From assembly GCF_005117025.1 (NCBI RefSeq), contig NZ_SWCO01000009.1, positions 62,001-126,000 on the forward strand: a stretch of DNA of 64,000 nucleotides. Reading direction: 5' to 3'. Source of the stretch: Alteromonas portus. Its GTDB lineage: Bacteria > Pseudomonadota > Gammaproteobacteria > Enterobacterales > Alteromonadaceae. Positions 9,805 to 20,232 of this stretch are shown piece after piece. The position numbers were made by a program, and so were the translations under genes. Below the pieces are notes generated by a model. That model did no database searches, was not told the origin of the DNA, and worked only from the letters and a program-made list of their open reading frames with translations. Within the stretch, counting starts at the first letter, position 1; every line of letters starts with the position of its first letter.

Positions 9805-10281
9805 TTACGCAATTGAAAACTGTCTACGCGTGCGCCTTAGTAGCCAAAACACCCACGGCCAGAGCACCATAGATGTTATAACGGGCCACAAATAATCGAC
9901 TTGGAAATAAATATCAGTGAGTAGATGCTGCACCCAAAATGTGAGCAAGTGATATAGCGCCGATAGCAGACCAATGATAATGGCCTGTTGCCAAACGGAG
10001 TAATTTCTTAGTCTTTGATAATTGGCAGCTAAAATATAAACACAAATGCTCAGTCCGAAGCTGTGGATACCTAACGTAGTGCCTACCAATACATCCATGG
10101 CTACGCCCGTTAAGAAGGCTACACCCACATTCACTCTGTGAGGCAATGCCATGCTCCAGTACGCTAATACAACCAGCACCCAGTCGGGGCGATACACATC
10201 CACTTGAGTAGGCAGTGGAACAATTTGCAATACAAGGGCGACTAAAAGGCTTATCCAAATAACGAGGTTACGTTTACGCAT
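9805..10281 (-). CDS. mreD: Rod-shape-determining protein MreD
   Basis: The protein has 158 residues and is almost entirely hydrophobic, with about five membrane segments. That is the length and character of MreD, the inner-membrane component of the elongasome that works with MreC, RodA and PBP2. RDVDVYRPDWVLVVLAYW-like sequence near residues 28-45 matches the conserved PDW block of the family. A GGAAGGA ribosome site lies inside the end of mreC, and the two genes overlap by 8 bases. Confidence 0.92.
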   Translation of the reverse strand: MRKRNLVIWISLLVALVLQIVPLPTQVDVYRPDWVLVVLAYWSMALPHRVNVGVAFLTGVAMDVLVGTTLGIHSFGLSICVYILAANYQRLRNYSVWQQAIIIGLLSALYHLLTFWVQHLLTDIYFQVDYLWPVITSMVLWPWVFWLLRRTRRQFSIA

Positions 10282-11176
10282 CTGAAGATCCTTCCCCGTT
10301 GTCAGTTGGCTTACTTACCTTTTCATCGGTGTCTGACTCAGACTCATCTGCTACCCCTTCGGCGTTCCATAACAGCAGTAAATGGCGAAGTCTGTCTAAA
10401 TTCGCTAACGGCGTAGCAATGACACGCGCAAAAGGACGGCTTTCGTCTCTCACTACCTGCTTGACGGTGGCTACGGGATAGCCCTCTGGAAAAACCTTGC
10501 CTAGTCCTGATGAAATAAGCGTATCGCCTTCTTGAATATCTACGCTGTGCGGCACGTGTTCTAGATATAACTCATTTAATGCCCCGCTACCGGTGGCAAT
10601 AAATCGAATATCATTACGCAACGAACGAACCGGAATGGCGTGTGTTACATCAGCAATAAGCAGCACTCGACTGTTGGTTGAGCCGACTTCCATAACTTGG
10701 CCAACAACGCCTTTATCATCAATGACTGGCTGAGATAGATAAACGCCGTCTATGGCACCCTTATTAATTACAACCTGCTGGCTATATGGGTTTTTATCTA
10801 CTGCCATTAGCTCAGCAACCATTTTTTTAGACGCTAGACGCACGGGGGCTTGCAGCAGTTCGCGAAGCTGAGCATTTTCTTTGGCAATAACTTCGTACTG
10901 TTGGAGTTTTTCACTCATGAGTAACAGTTGATTATTCAGCTTTTGATTTTCCGCCAGCAACTGTTCTTGAGAGGTAAGGCGCTGGGCACTCTCACTAAGC
11001 ATCAATCCAGGGAGGTTTGCAATATACTGCAGTGGGCTCATTAAAGAGTTGAGGTACACTCGCGTCGATTTAAAGCCGTCCATCTTGTGATCTACAAATA
11101 TCAGAGTGACCGACAGCACAAGGGCCAGCGTAAGTCTGATATTTAAAGAAGGACCGCGAGTAAAAATAGTATCCAT
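10274..11176 (-). CDS. mreC: Rod-shape-determining protein MreC
   Basis: The protein has 300 residues. It has a short cytoplasmic start, one membrane segment (about 13-30), a coiled-coil region (about 65-105, rich in E, Q and L), and the beta-rich periplasmic MreC core with PYSQQVVINKG and GVVGQV blocks. MreC links the MreB filament to the peptidoglycan synthases. The last 25 residues are acidic and disordered (ESESDTDEK...). It lies 37 bases after mreB across a hairpin and overlaps mreD. Confidence 0.94.
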   Translation of the reverse strand: MDTIFTRGPSLNIRLTLALVLSVTLIFVDHKMDGFKSTRVYLNSLMSPLQYIANLPGLMLSESAQRLTSQEQLLAENQKLNNQLLLMSEKLQQYEVIAKENAQLRELLQAPVRLASKKMVAELMAVDKNPYSQQVVINKGAIDGVYLSQPVIDDKGVVGQVMEVGSTNSRVLLIADVTHAIPVRSLRNDIRFIATGSGALNELYLEHVPHSVDIQEGDTLISSGLGKVFPEGYPVATVKQVVRDESRPFARVIATPLANLDRLRHLLLLWNAEGVADESESDTDEKVSKPTDNGEGSSDA

Positions 11177-11185
11177 GATACAAAT

Positions 11186-11207
11186 AAGGCAACCTTACGG
11201 TTGCCTT
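11186..11207 (-). terminator. Hairpin between mreB and mreC, probable attenuator
   Basis: AAGGCAACC and GGTTGCCTT form a perfect 9-bp stem with a 4-base loop. It starts 7 bases past the mreB stop, and on the minus strand it is followed by ATTTGTATC. The poor T-run suggests partial termination or mRNA 3' protection. This would let MreB be made in excess over MreC and MreD, as is usual. It also lies where the mreC ribosome site should be. Confidence 0.55.
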
Positions 11208-11213
11208 TCCTGT

Positions 11214-12611
<1,398 letters not shown>

Positions 12612-15600
12612 TTAATTATTAATTTGCTCTCGCTTGTAAATGATATTGTCGTTTCCTCTGTAAACACCATAGGTTAGCGTTGCGCTAGGGGGGTTGTCAG
12701 TTTCACCATCCCCATCCCAATCCCAAAGCAACCACGCGTCGGGAGTGTAAGTGACTGGGTAGTTACCAGCACCATTTGGTGACGATAAGCGCATGCCTTC
12801 GCTGGTAACATATGCACCTTCGCTTAGCGTTCCGTTTTCTGAAGAAATTAACTCACCTGATGCATCAATGATGTTAGCGTGTGCAAAGTCAGTACAGCTA
12901 TCGTAAGCGTTTATTCTCCACGCCTGACCGTCCCAGTATTGGGTGCGAAGTGGTAACAATAGGGCTTCATCAGCTCCGCCGTAATTGTTTATCAAGGTTG
13001 CCCGACCATAAGCGAACGTCAAATCACTATCAATGGTCACAACGCAATCACTTGTACAAGAAATACCATTCACCGTTGCACCATCAACAAGAGAAGACGC
13101 AAACGTTAGCACTAGCGACGTATCCTCAAAAGGTCCGTCTGTATCTGTTGTTGAACTCCCCAAACGCGTAAATGTCACGTCGTTGTCAACGATACTCAAT
13201 ACGCCAGTAGCCCCGCTTTGCGGCCACGTCCCTGTATCATCATTAATTAGCCTGTCGAGCCGTGTTAGCGGCGCGCCGTAAGCAACCTCAAGCCCCATAA
13301 CGTTCAACTTATCAAACCCGGCAAAGTAGTTCTGAGTAACTGAGCCCAAATGATTTGTGGCAGCAAGGGTATAGGTAACGCTAGGAATTGGCTGGCCAAA
13401 GTAAGTAAAATTATCATTTACACTGCACGCTGGGGTCACTTCACCAGATAAGGTAAAGTTTGAAGGCGCGAATCGGCCTACATTAGCCGCTAACCCCGTT
13501 ACTGTAGAACTAGCAAGGTAATTGCTTGTAGCGGCGATACTTATTATTCCAACTTCACTGTAATTCAACGCTACATTTAATTCGCTCTCATTATCAAAGA
13601 TCACACCGCTTTCAGCCCCTGCTAGAGTCCCGGTTGATCCACCTGCTGGTAGTGAAGTGGTAGGCGAAAGCGAAACGCTTCCAGAAAAATGCTCTGCCGT
13701 GCGGTTGTTTAGCAGTTGCGCATAATTATCGGGAATACCATCATCATTAGCGTCTTCACCATCAACCCACTGCACACTTTTTATTCCAAGAATAAAATCT
13801 TCACCTGTTAACTTAAGTAGTGAATCGTTAGCGCTGTTAGCATATCCATTGGGGTTCGTTGTATTGCCTGCATCGTCTAGTATATCCAGCGCAAAACCAA
13901 ACGGCCTAACTATGAAAGTATTAGATGACCCAGAAATAGGACTTCGGTCAGCAATTTCAGCACTAAGCGATAGTTCGCCAGCGTCAGGGTACTGAATAGA
14001 AAAAATAGCCTGCGAATTATCGTCAAATTGCAGTTGGAATGTATCTGAACTTGTTCCTAGTTCATATTCATTGCCATTATTTTCAAAGACCAGTTTATTT
14101 GAACAGGTAGACGCGCTTCCACAGTTGTAATTCAACTCAACGTCTACGAGCTTGTTTCTAAGTAAGTCCGTATCTCCACATGCCTCAATAGCATACTGCT
14201 TACCATTAAAACCCACATCCGATGGCTTACCTGACAGTTGAGTGAGCAATGTTTCATTATTATCTGTGAGGTTTTTAAAGGTAAGACCATCAGCTTCAAA
14301 ATTTATTTTACAGCTGTTGAGGTTAACTTCAGAACCCCCGATGAAGCAACGAAGCTGTGATGATGGTGTCTCGCCTGAAGTAGCAAGGGTGGGATCGCTT
14401 CCGTTTAGGCTATCTATTGTAAGAGATGTTTGTCCAATGAATGTAACGCTATCGCTGGGAGACCAAGTGTAGTTATTAGAGCTTGGCAATAAGCCAACTG
14501 TCGCACTTTGCGAATACAGCAAGTCGCAGTTGACATCTGCACATGCCTTTAATGTTACCTCTTTCGCTGCACAACTACTGCCACTGTTATCCGCTAACTC
14601 AAATCGATAGTGGTTTAATACTTCGATAACCTCTCGACCGCATATGCCCGGTATATTGTTTGGAACCGTCGTTTCTTGAACACTTAGCGCTGCTCGGGAT
14701 TCTATACCGGCGCCGGCGGTAAACGAGCCCACGATAGTTTCGCCTGAAACATTCACAAACGTTATACTGCCCGTTGCAAGCACTACCGCATGTGGGTTAG
14801 AACCATCAATAACTACATCACCGTTAACATAGATAGCAAGATAAGCGCCGTCAGCCACATTTATGCTTGCGTTTACCATCGAAAAAATCGTTGAAACGCC
14901 TAAAGGGTTATCCCCCGGATCATCGATATAAATTCGCGTTGGCGCAATAACATTATAAATGCCCAACCCCATGTTGACGGTAGTTCGACTGAAGTAATAA
15001 TCCCCGGCTAAATCCCCAGGAGCAATCTCTGGACCACTGTCGTCAATAGTAATGGAAGGTATAGCCCGAGCTTGAGATTCGCTTAGCGCATCAGTGTTTG
15101 AGGGAAAACATGCAACGGCATTTTCTCCACACTTTGGAAAAGTTGCAGCGGAGTCCGCATCACTATCAACACCCAATGTAGTTAATACACCTCCGTTATC
15201 ATCAAATACTCGGCTATTTGCTCCCAAATAAATTTCACTGCCTCCGAAGGTAGCCAGAGCTCCGGGGAAGGCAACCTCACAGCTAGGGAATTCACCACTA
15301 AAAACAAACTCCGAAGTCATCGCAATGATACTGGCATCTTCTGGGTCATGATTTCGCTCATTATCAAGGCTTCTGTCCTCATCCACGCGAAGACCTAAGC
15401 GCGTGCTATTTACGCCACAGCTTCTCAACCAGCCCCCGTCGCCACCATTGCGACTAATTTTACTGGCAGCAACAAGGGGCGTTTGGGCATAATTATTTCT
15501 ATAAAAATTATACGTACACCTGTCACTCCACCCCACTATTTGGTTATCGGCAAAGAACGCTTCCCAATCAACTTGCACCCCGTTGTCGTCAAAGAACACG

Positions 15601-16361
15601 CGGCCATCGCCTTCAGTGGTTGCCATATACGCCAGTGTCTCTGTACGCGTAACAGGTTCATAAAGCGTTTCCGACGCCTCTAGTGCAACAAAGTAAGCTT
15701 GGCTTAGCTGAGGAATAGGTGGTTGAGCATTGCTACCAATAGCGTCGTATTTTGCGGCCACCGTCAAATAGGGAAGAAGATATGTGTCAGGAGGGGCCTC
15801 CCCTCTTACATCAACTTGATTATTTACCGTTTGAAGCGAATGAAAAAATACCGGCTTTTCGCCAAAATCTGTTTGCAGTGGCACTTGTGCGTATCGTGCA
15901 TCTTCTTCGCCAACTCTCAAAGGACCATTAGGTTCGTACCAAGGAGAGTTTACTGATGCTTGTATAGTAGTAGCATCTAACTCCATTTTTCCTACTTCAA
16001 CAATGTCGCCGTCAGGAAATTCGTGAACACCATAAGCAATAGCTAGGTAATGGCCGCCCATGGTGATGTGAGGGCCATCTTCACCGGAAGGCTCAAGTGG
16101 TAGTGCTTCGAAACCCGTTCTGGTCACGTTGCGAATTTTAACGATTGCAGGGTTACCCCCCTGATTGGTTGAAAGCATAAACACGGCTGGAGGCTCGTCG
16201 TAAACCTGCGAAAAGCTTATGGTTGTCCACTCTGCTTTATTGTAGGTATTTTGAAGTTCGATGAACCTGCCTTCGATTTGAGGCACGGCTAGTACGGGCA
16301 GCGCTGGTATAAACAGCAGAAAAGCTAAAAAGAGACGAACAAGAGATTTACGGAAAGTCAT
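12612..16361 (-). CDS. mshQ: MSHA biogenesis protein MshQ
   Basis: The protein has 1249 residues with a Sec signal peptide (about 1-26). The N-terminal part is beta-rich (IEGRFIELQNTY...), followed by a long extracellular-type beta region and a C-terminal part with the character of DUF6701, as in MshQ of Vibrio and Shewanella. There are many cysteines, consistent with an exported disulfide-bonded protein. Its exact role is unknown; it may sit at the pilus tip or at the cell surface. The start overlaps the mshP stop by one base (TAATG). It is the last and largest gene of the locus. Confidence 0.85.
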   Translation of the reverse strand: MTFRKSLVRLFLAFLLFIPALPVLAVPQIEGRFIELQNTYNKAEWTTISFSQVYDEPPAVFMLSTNQGGNPAIVKIRNVTRTGFEALPLEPSGEDGPHITMGGHYLAIAYGVHEFPDGDIVEVGKMELDATTIQASVNSPWYEPNGPLRVGEEDARYAQVPLQTDFGEKPVFFHSLQTVNNQVDVRGEAPPDTYLLPYLTVAAKYDAIGSNAQPPIPQLSQAYFVALEASETLYEPVTRTETLAYMATTEGDGRVFFDDNGVQVDWEAFFADNQIVGWSDRCTYNFYRNNYAQTPLVAASKISRNGGDGGWLRSCGVNSTRLGLRVDEDRSLDNERNHDPEDASIIAMTSEFVFSGEFPSCEVAFPGALATFGGSEIYLGANSRVFDDNGGVLTTLGVDSDADSAATFPKCGENAVACFPSNTDALSESQARAIPSITIDDSGPEIAPGDLAGDYYFSRTTVNMGLGIYNVIAPTRIYIDDPGDNPLGVSTIFSMVNASINVADGAYLAIYVNGDVVIDGSNPHAVVLATGSITFVNVSGETIVGSFTAGAGIESRAALSVQETTVPNNIPGICGREVIEVLNHYRFELADNSGSSCAAKEVTLKACADVNCDLLYSQSATVGLLPSSNNYTWSPSDSVTFIGQTSLTIDSLNGSDPTLATSGETPSSQLRCFIGGSEVNLNSCKINFEADGLTFKNLTDNNETLLTQLSGKPSDVGFNGKQYAIEACGDTDLLRNKLVDVELNYNCGSASTCSNKLVFENNGNEYELGTSSDTFQLQFDDNSQAIFSIQYPDAGELSLSAEIADRSPISGSSNTFIVRPFGFALDILDDAGNTTNPNGYANSANDSLLKLTGEDFILGIKSVQWVDGEDANDDGIPDNYAQLLNNRTAEHFSGSVSLSPTTSLPAGGSTGTLAGAESGVIFDNESELNVALNYSEVGIISIAATSNYLASSTVTGLAANVGRFAPSNFTLSGEVTPACSVNDNFTYFGQPIPSVTYTLAATNHLGSVTQNYFAGFDKLNVMGLEVAYGAPLTRLDRLINDDTGTWPQSGATGVLSIVDNDVTFTRLGSSTTDTDGPFEDTSLVLTFASSLVDGATVNGISCTSDCVVTIDSDLTFAYGRATLINNYGGADEALLLPLRTQYWDGQAWRINAYDSCTDFAHANIIDASGELISSENGTLSEGAYVTSEGMRLSSPNGAGNYPVTYTPDAWLLWDWDGDGETDNPPSATLTYGVYRGNDNIIYKREQINN

Positions 16362-16849
16362 TATTCTTCCTGCCTTACTTCAACAAGAACACGTTTGGAG
16401 GTTGCAAGTTGACCTGCGCTGCACTGCGCTTCGGCCCCCAATGCATAAACCCTAATTTCACCAGCGGCAACTTCAGGCTCTTCAACTTCGGTCTCCACCT
16501 CACAAGATAGCGTAATTACACAATTCTGCACATTAGCGGCATCTATAGTTACTGGTTGAGTAATTACAGCACACGCGGGGTTATTTCCATTAATGAGTCT
16601 AGAAATAGCGACTTCCATTCCGCTTTGGGCGGCTAAATAGGCACGAGCACCGTAATATTCAATGGATTGCTGCCGGATGTTAGATGAAATTTGGTTTGAT
16701 AAAGCTATACCGAGCCCTAAAAGAACAATACTTATGATGATCGCCACAATCGTTGTAGAGCCTTTTTGACGAACAAGAGAACCATGCAATCCTACTGTAC
16801 GCTGGCCGCTGCGATTAACGTTTAATTGGTGTGTTTTACTATGGCACAT
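16361..16849 (-). CDS. mshP: MSHA pilus accessory protein MshP (PilX-like)
   Basis: I place the start at the ATG at 16849, which overlaps mshO by 11 bases and has GAGGTG upstream. A longer reading to 16894 would run deep into mshO. The 162-residue protein has a basic N-terminus ending in QKGSTTIVAIIIS, a single hydrophobic helix, and the LAAQSGMEVAISR block typical of PilX/MshP. These are minor pilin-like proteins that prime or stabilise the pilus. No canonical G|F-T-L-x-E site is present, as in other MshP proteins. Confidence 0.83.
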   Translation of the reverse strand: MCHSKTHQLNVNRSGQRTVGLHGSLVRQKGSTTIVAIIISIVLLGLGIALSNQISSNIRQQSIEYYGARAYLAAQSGMEVAISRLINGNNPACAVITQPVTIDAANVQNCVITLSCEVETEVEEPEVAAGEIRVYALGAEAQCSAGQLATSKRVLVEVRQEE

Positions 16850-17582
16850 TAGGAAAATGCACCTCATGTACAACCGATATTTGTTCGTCATCACTGCTTT
16901 CTAACGTCATTTGTAGCTCAATTAAGCCATTTTGGCGTAAACCCGCGGTGACCACATTCGCGCTCCACGATGTCACATTAGTTCCAAGAACGCCTGACGT
17001 AGCGCCCTGTGTTCTTATTAAGCGTTCACCTTGGGCTGTAGACGTTCTACAAATTGTCACTTGCGTTTCAGGAACAAAGAAACGTTTTCCCGGAGAAGAT
17101 TGTGTATTAGGGGCACTGAGTGTGATGTCATATTGATTATCGCTAGTCGGCTCGGAAGCGGCATCAGCGATAGCGTCTATTGTTCGCCCGTTATCATTCA
17201 CGCTCTGCGGATTTGTCGGGTAGATAACAAGGGTATCATTCACACTCAATTGGCTATTGAACACCACAACATGCATTGGATTATTGAATGCATCACCCAC
17301 GTAGGTGCCGCTTTCTTTGATGGGGTAATATGAAAGGCACCCTAAACTTGCATCGAATGACACAGAGTTGGGTACCACATTGCGCAGCTCTTTTTCCAGT
17401 CGCAAAATAATAAAGCGCGCGTCTGAAACAAGCCGAGTGCGCTCTGCGCCTGTTATGTAAATTTGGGCACTGAGTGAAATAACTTGCGCTACAGATACAC
17501 TAATTACGCCTAAGATGGTGATCACTAAAATAAGCTCTATAAGCGTAAAACCGCGCTGACGCTGTGCTTTGCGTGGAAACAT
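16839..17582 (-). CDS. mshO: MSHA minor pilin MshO
   Basis: The protein has 247 residues and a class III prepilin signal: basic leader MFPRKAQRQRG, cleavage G|F, then FTLIELILVITILG. This is the PulJ/GspJ-like minor pilin of the MSHA system, which helps start pilus assembly with MshC, MshD and MshP. The start overlaps the mshD stop by one base (TAATG). Confidence 0.87.
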   Translation of the reverse strand: MFPRKAQRQRGFTLIELILVITILGVISVSVAQVISLSAQIYITGAERTRLVSDARFIILRLEKELRNVVPNSVSFDASLGCLSYYPIKESGTYVGDAFNNPMHVVVFNSQLSVNDTLVIYPTNPQSVNDNGRTIDAIADAASEPTSDNQYDITLSAPNTQSSPGKRFFVPETQVTICRTSTAQGERLIRTQGATSGVLGTNVTSWSANVVTAGLRQNGLIELQMTLESSDDEQISVVHEVHFPNVP

Positions 17583-18103
17583 TAATAGCTCCCTCGATAA
17601 GCGCTGAAATTGTAGACTTGGCCGTCTGGAGCGGTAACTGCTATATCAATACGCTTGAAAGTTTGCCCATCAGTTGGCGTACTGTCATCTAAGTCACTGT
17701 CGTAATCTACCGTTACCGCAAAACCAAAATTGTTATAGTTACCGCCCACATTACTGACTACGTAGCCGTTGTAGTCGTCAACATCGTCATAGTCGTCTTC
17801 ACTCGCCTCTTCAGGACCAAGGGTTGTTGAGCAATTTCCTTTAGTATTACAGGTTTCAAATGGCGGGCTTCTGTCGCTGTTTTCATCATAAGAGCGGCTT
17901 AGAATATCGTTCATTAACGACTGACCTAACTTAGCAGCTTTTACTTGGCGAAATGGCTCTGCCGTTTGTTCAGCTTGAGGCACAATAAGCGACAGCACTA
18001 TTGTTAAGCTTATAGTGAATACAACAATACCAATTACTAGCTCTAATAAAGTAAAGCCTTCACTGCGTTTTCTGAAGTTAGGCAACACTGCGCTAGCACG
18101 CAT
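17582..18103 (-). CDS. mshD: MSHA minor pilin MshD
   Basis: The start is taken at the ATG at 18103 (MRASAVLPNF...), which has AAGGGGC six bases upstream; an upstream extension to 18136 lies wholly inside mshC. The 173-residue product has a prepilin leader ending in RSEG|FTLLELVIGIVVF. The body is acidic, with repeated Asp/Tyr pairs (about residues 95-115). It is a GspI/PilV-type minor pilin. It overlaps mshC by 11 bases. Confidence 0.85.
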   Translation of the reverse strand: MRASAVLPNFRKRSEGFTLLELVIGIVVFTISLTIVLSLIVPQAEQTAEPFRQVKAAKLGQSLMNDILSRSYDENSDRSPPFETCNTKGNCSTTLGPEEASEDDYDDVDDYNGYVVSNVGGNYNNFGFAVTVDYDSDLDDSTPTDGQTFKRIDIAVTAPDGQVYNFSAYRGSY

Positions 18104-18554
18104 AAATTGCCCCTTCGCTTTGCAAACACATGGCAAAGGTACTTATTTGAATTTTGCAGTTAGTTGAGCAGGCAATGTTGCTTGGTCTGCCGAACCCATC
18201 AAACTGAATTTGAGAAAAGCTATCGCCATTTTCATCTGCAGTTTGAAAAGTAAAGTCAGTGTTAGATGCGTTGACAACCTGATCGGCATCAGAAGCAGTG
18301 GAAAGAGGGTTTGCGCAGTCGTGCCCAGCGGGTGGAGCAATAACTGTATTCGTTATTTTCACACAACTGGTGTCTTGAACGTTTTGCATGGCACGAAACT
18401 GCATATTGCGCACAAGCTGAAGTGCTCTGTCGCGAAGCGCAATGGCTTCTTCGGTGTCGTTACCAAGAAAGCGAGGTGCGGCGGTTACCGCCAGCACCCC
18501 AATAACCAATATGGTTATAATAAGTTCTACTAGTGTAAAACCGTTTTTCTTCAC
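18093..18554 (-). CDS. mshC: MSHA minor pilin MshC
   Basis: The prepilin motif is KKNG|FTLVELIITILVIG. A GTG at 18554, just past the mshA stop (TAATGTG), gives a short leader MKKNG that fits the family. The alternative GTG at 18596 would add 14 residues overlapping mshA. Neither has a strong ribosome site, so the start stays open. The protein carries several cysteines near its C-terminus, which is unusual for a major pilin but common in minor pilins. Confidence 0.82.
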   Translation of the reverse strand: MKKNGFTLVELIITILVIGVLAVTAAPRFLGNDTEEAIALRDRALQLVRNMQFRAMQNVQDTSCVKITNTVIAPPAGHDCANPLSTASDADQVVNASNTDFTFQTADENGDSFSQIQFDGFGRPSNIACSTNCKIQISTFAMCLQSEGAIYAC

Positions 18555-18555
18555 A

Positions 18556-19053
18556 TTACTGGACGCAAGTGTTGACTTCAATTGTCGGACGCTCACCTTC
18601 GGCTGTCGAGTTTGTATACTCTACAGTACATGCAGAGCCTGTAGCTGTTGGTGCTGTATCTGAGTATGTTCCAAATCCAGTGTAGTAGATTAAAGCGAAA
18701 CCTGTACTAACAGCAGATACTGCATATTCATCAGGGAGATCAAGCAACGCTGTGATGTTTGCGGCTGTTTGGCCCGCCGGGTAACCATATACCAAAGAAA
18801 CGGTTGACGAACCAACATCTACATTTTGCGATGCATCATTGCTTCCAGCTACGTCATTAATTAACGCTTTGCCATAAACAACAGATGAAGCTGACTCTAA
18901 AGATCCGGCGATACCCTGTAATACAGAGTCTCTTGCATCATCTTGAAGGTTCAAAAACTTAGGTGCTGCGGTTACCGCTAGAATACCCAGCAATACAATT
19001 ACAATGATTAACTCGATTAGGGTAAAACCCTTTTGTGTTGATACTTTTTGCAT
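18556..19053 (-). CDS. mshA: Major MSHA pilin MshA
   Basis: The protein has 165 residues and a textbook type IV prepilin start: MQKVSTQKG|FTLIELIIVIVLLGILAV, then APKFLNLQDDAR, the conserved MshA block. The start is the ATG at 19053, with AGGAAG seven bases upstream, not the TTG two codons earlier. Cysteines near the C-terminus (SACTVEY... and NTCVQ) should form the D-region disulfide. MSHA pili mediate surface attachment and are retracted by a PilT-type motor not seen here. Confidence 0.93.
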   Translation of the reverse strand: MQKVSTQKGFTLIELIIVIVLLGILAVTAAPKFLNLQDDARDSVLQGIAGSLESASSVVYGKALINDVAGSNDASQNVDVGSSTVSLVYGYPAGQTAANITALLDLPDEYAVSAVSTGFALIYYTGFGTYSDTAPTATGSACTVEYTNSTAEGERPTIEVNTCVQ

Positions 19054-19075
19054 AATCAAACTTCCTGAGTATTAA

Positions 19076-19663
19076 TTAAAAAACAGTAACCTGGCCAGTG
19101 GCTGGGTTATAAGTGAAACCGTCGAAACTGGTACCGTCAGGCGTGCCGTCTGCAGGTGCCGAACTATTAGGTAAGCCCATAGACTCAACTAAGTAGTAAA
19201 CACAAAGCGTGTTTGCACCAGAGTCATCTGAACGTACCGCGTATCTGAAGTCAGCAACAACCGTATCGTTCGTCGATGTGGTGTTGGTAGGTGCCGACTG
19301 TAGAATTAGGTCAAATGTGTTTTTGCACTCGGTATTGTTAACCGTAGAAATAAGTGTATTGCCAGTAGAACTGCCGGTAGGGTAGCCGATAGTGCCGTCT
19401 ACACCCACTTGAGTTTGATCGTAGGTAATTACTGTGCCGTTGCCGTTGCCATTGTTGCCACTTGGGCGGCCTTCCACTTCCCACTGCGCTCTTACAAGTC
19501 CAACAGCGGCAGCAAAACCACCAGCAACACCTTCAACGCTGGCTTCGCGAGCTTCGTCAGTAACATCGATAAAACGCGGCAGCGCAGTAGCCGCAAGCAA
19601 GCCCAAAATAATTACAACAATGATAAGCTCTATAAGCGTAAAGCCTTGCTGTCTCGTGTTCAT
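19076..19663 (-). CDS. mshB: MSHA pilin-like protein MshB
   Basis: The start is at the ATG at 19663 (MNTRQQG|FTLIELIIVVIILG), which has AGGAGAAGG directly upstream. The 195-residue product has the alpha1 helix and ALPRFIDVTDEAREASVEGVA block shared by MshA and MshB. It lies 22 bases before mshA. MshB is a minor or accessory pilin. It has two C-terminal cysteines. Confidence 0.88.
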   Translation of the reverse strand: MNTRQQGFTLIELIIVVIILGLLAATALPRFIDVTDEAREASVEGVAGGFAAAVGLVRAQWEVEGRPSGNNGNGNGTVITYDQTQVGVDGTIGYPTGSSTGNTLISTVNNTECKNTFDLILQSAPTNTTSTNDTVVADFRYAVRSDDSGANTLCVYYLVESMGLPNSSAPADGTPDGTSFDGFTYNPATGQVTVF

Positions 19664-19708
19664 ACCTTCTCCTAGATTACAAAGTAAGCGCATAACTCCG
19701 ACGCTTAG

Positions 19709-20203
19709 TTAACTTTTTCTTTCTCTTACCACACCGCTACCCGCGTTATAGTCAAACCAAACCTTGTTTTGGATAGAAAATGCACATTGCAAATATCCAT
19801 TTACGTATTTATCGCTTACCGATACGTCAGACGACATATCAAATTCTCTCAATGTCGCTAACGTGAACAGGTATTCACAGGCATTGCCTTGGTTCGCTTC
19901 AAGTCCTTCAGGCCAACCTTTTGCATTTACAAATACTTCTGCTGCGACTTCTTTTTGCTGCTTTACGCTACCGCTGGCATCAAAGTCAGTTTCGTAAATC
20001 AAAACCTTCGACTGCTTGGTCTTTATCCATTGCGCTCTAGCCAACATAACAACCCGTTGGAACTGAGCCACTGCGTTTTCTTTGTTAACTTTTTCTGCTT
20101 CTTCTATGATTGGCGTAGCGTGATACACGTAAGATGCAGCCATAACAGCGAGCACCAGCCCAATCACAATAAAGTTAAACAACCCTGCTTTAGTGCTAGC
20201 CAC
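19709..20203 (-). CDS. mshF: MSHA biogenesis protein MshF
   Basis: The protein has 164 residues, with an N-terminal membrane helix (about 9-27) and a periplasmic domain ending in VWFDYNAGSGVV. It lacks a prepilin cleavage site. The length, the GWPEG motif and the position between mshG and mshB identify it as MshF, a protein of unknown detailed role in MSHA assembly. A related gene lies at 29803-30306. Confidence 0.83.
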   Translation of the reverse strand: MASTKAGLFNFIVIGLVLAVMAASYVYHATPIIEEAEKVNKENAVAQFQRVVMLARAQWIKTKQSKVLIYETDFDASGSVKQQKEVAAEVFVNAKGWPEGLEANQGNACEYLFTLATLREFDMSSDVSVSDKYVNGYLQCAFSIQNKVWFDYNAGSGVVRERKS

Positions 20204-20232
20204 GTTTTACCCCACCTGAACAGGTGGAACAC

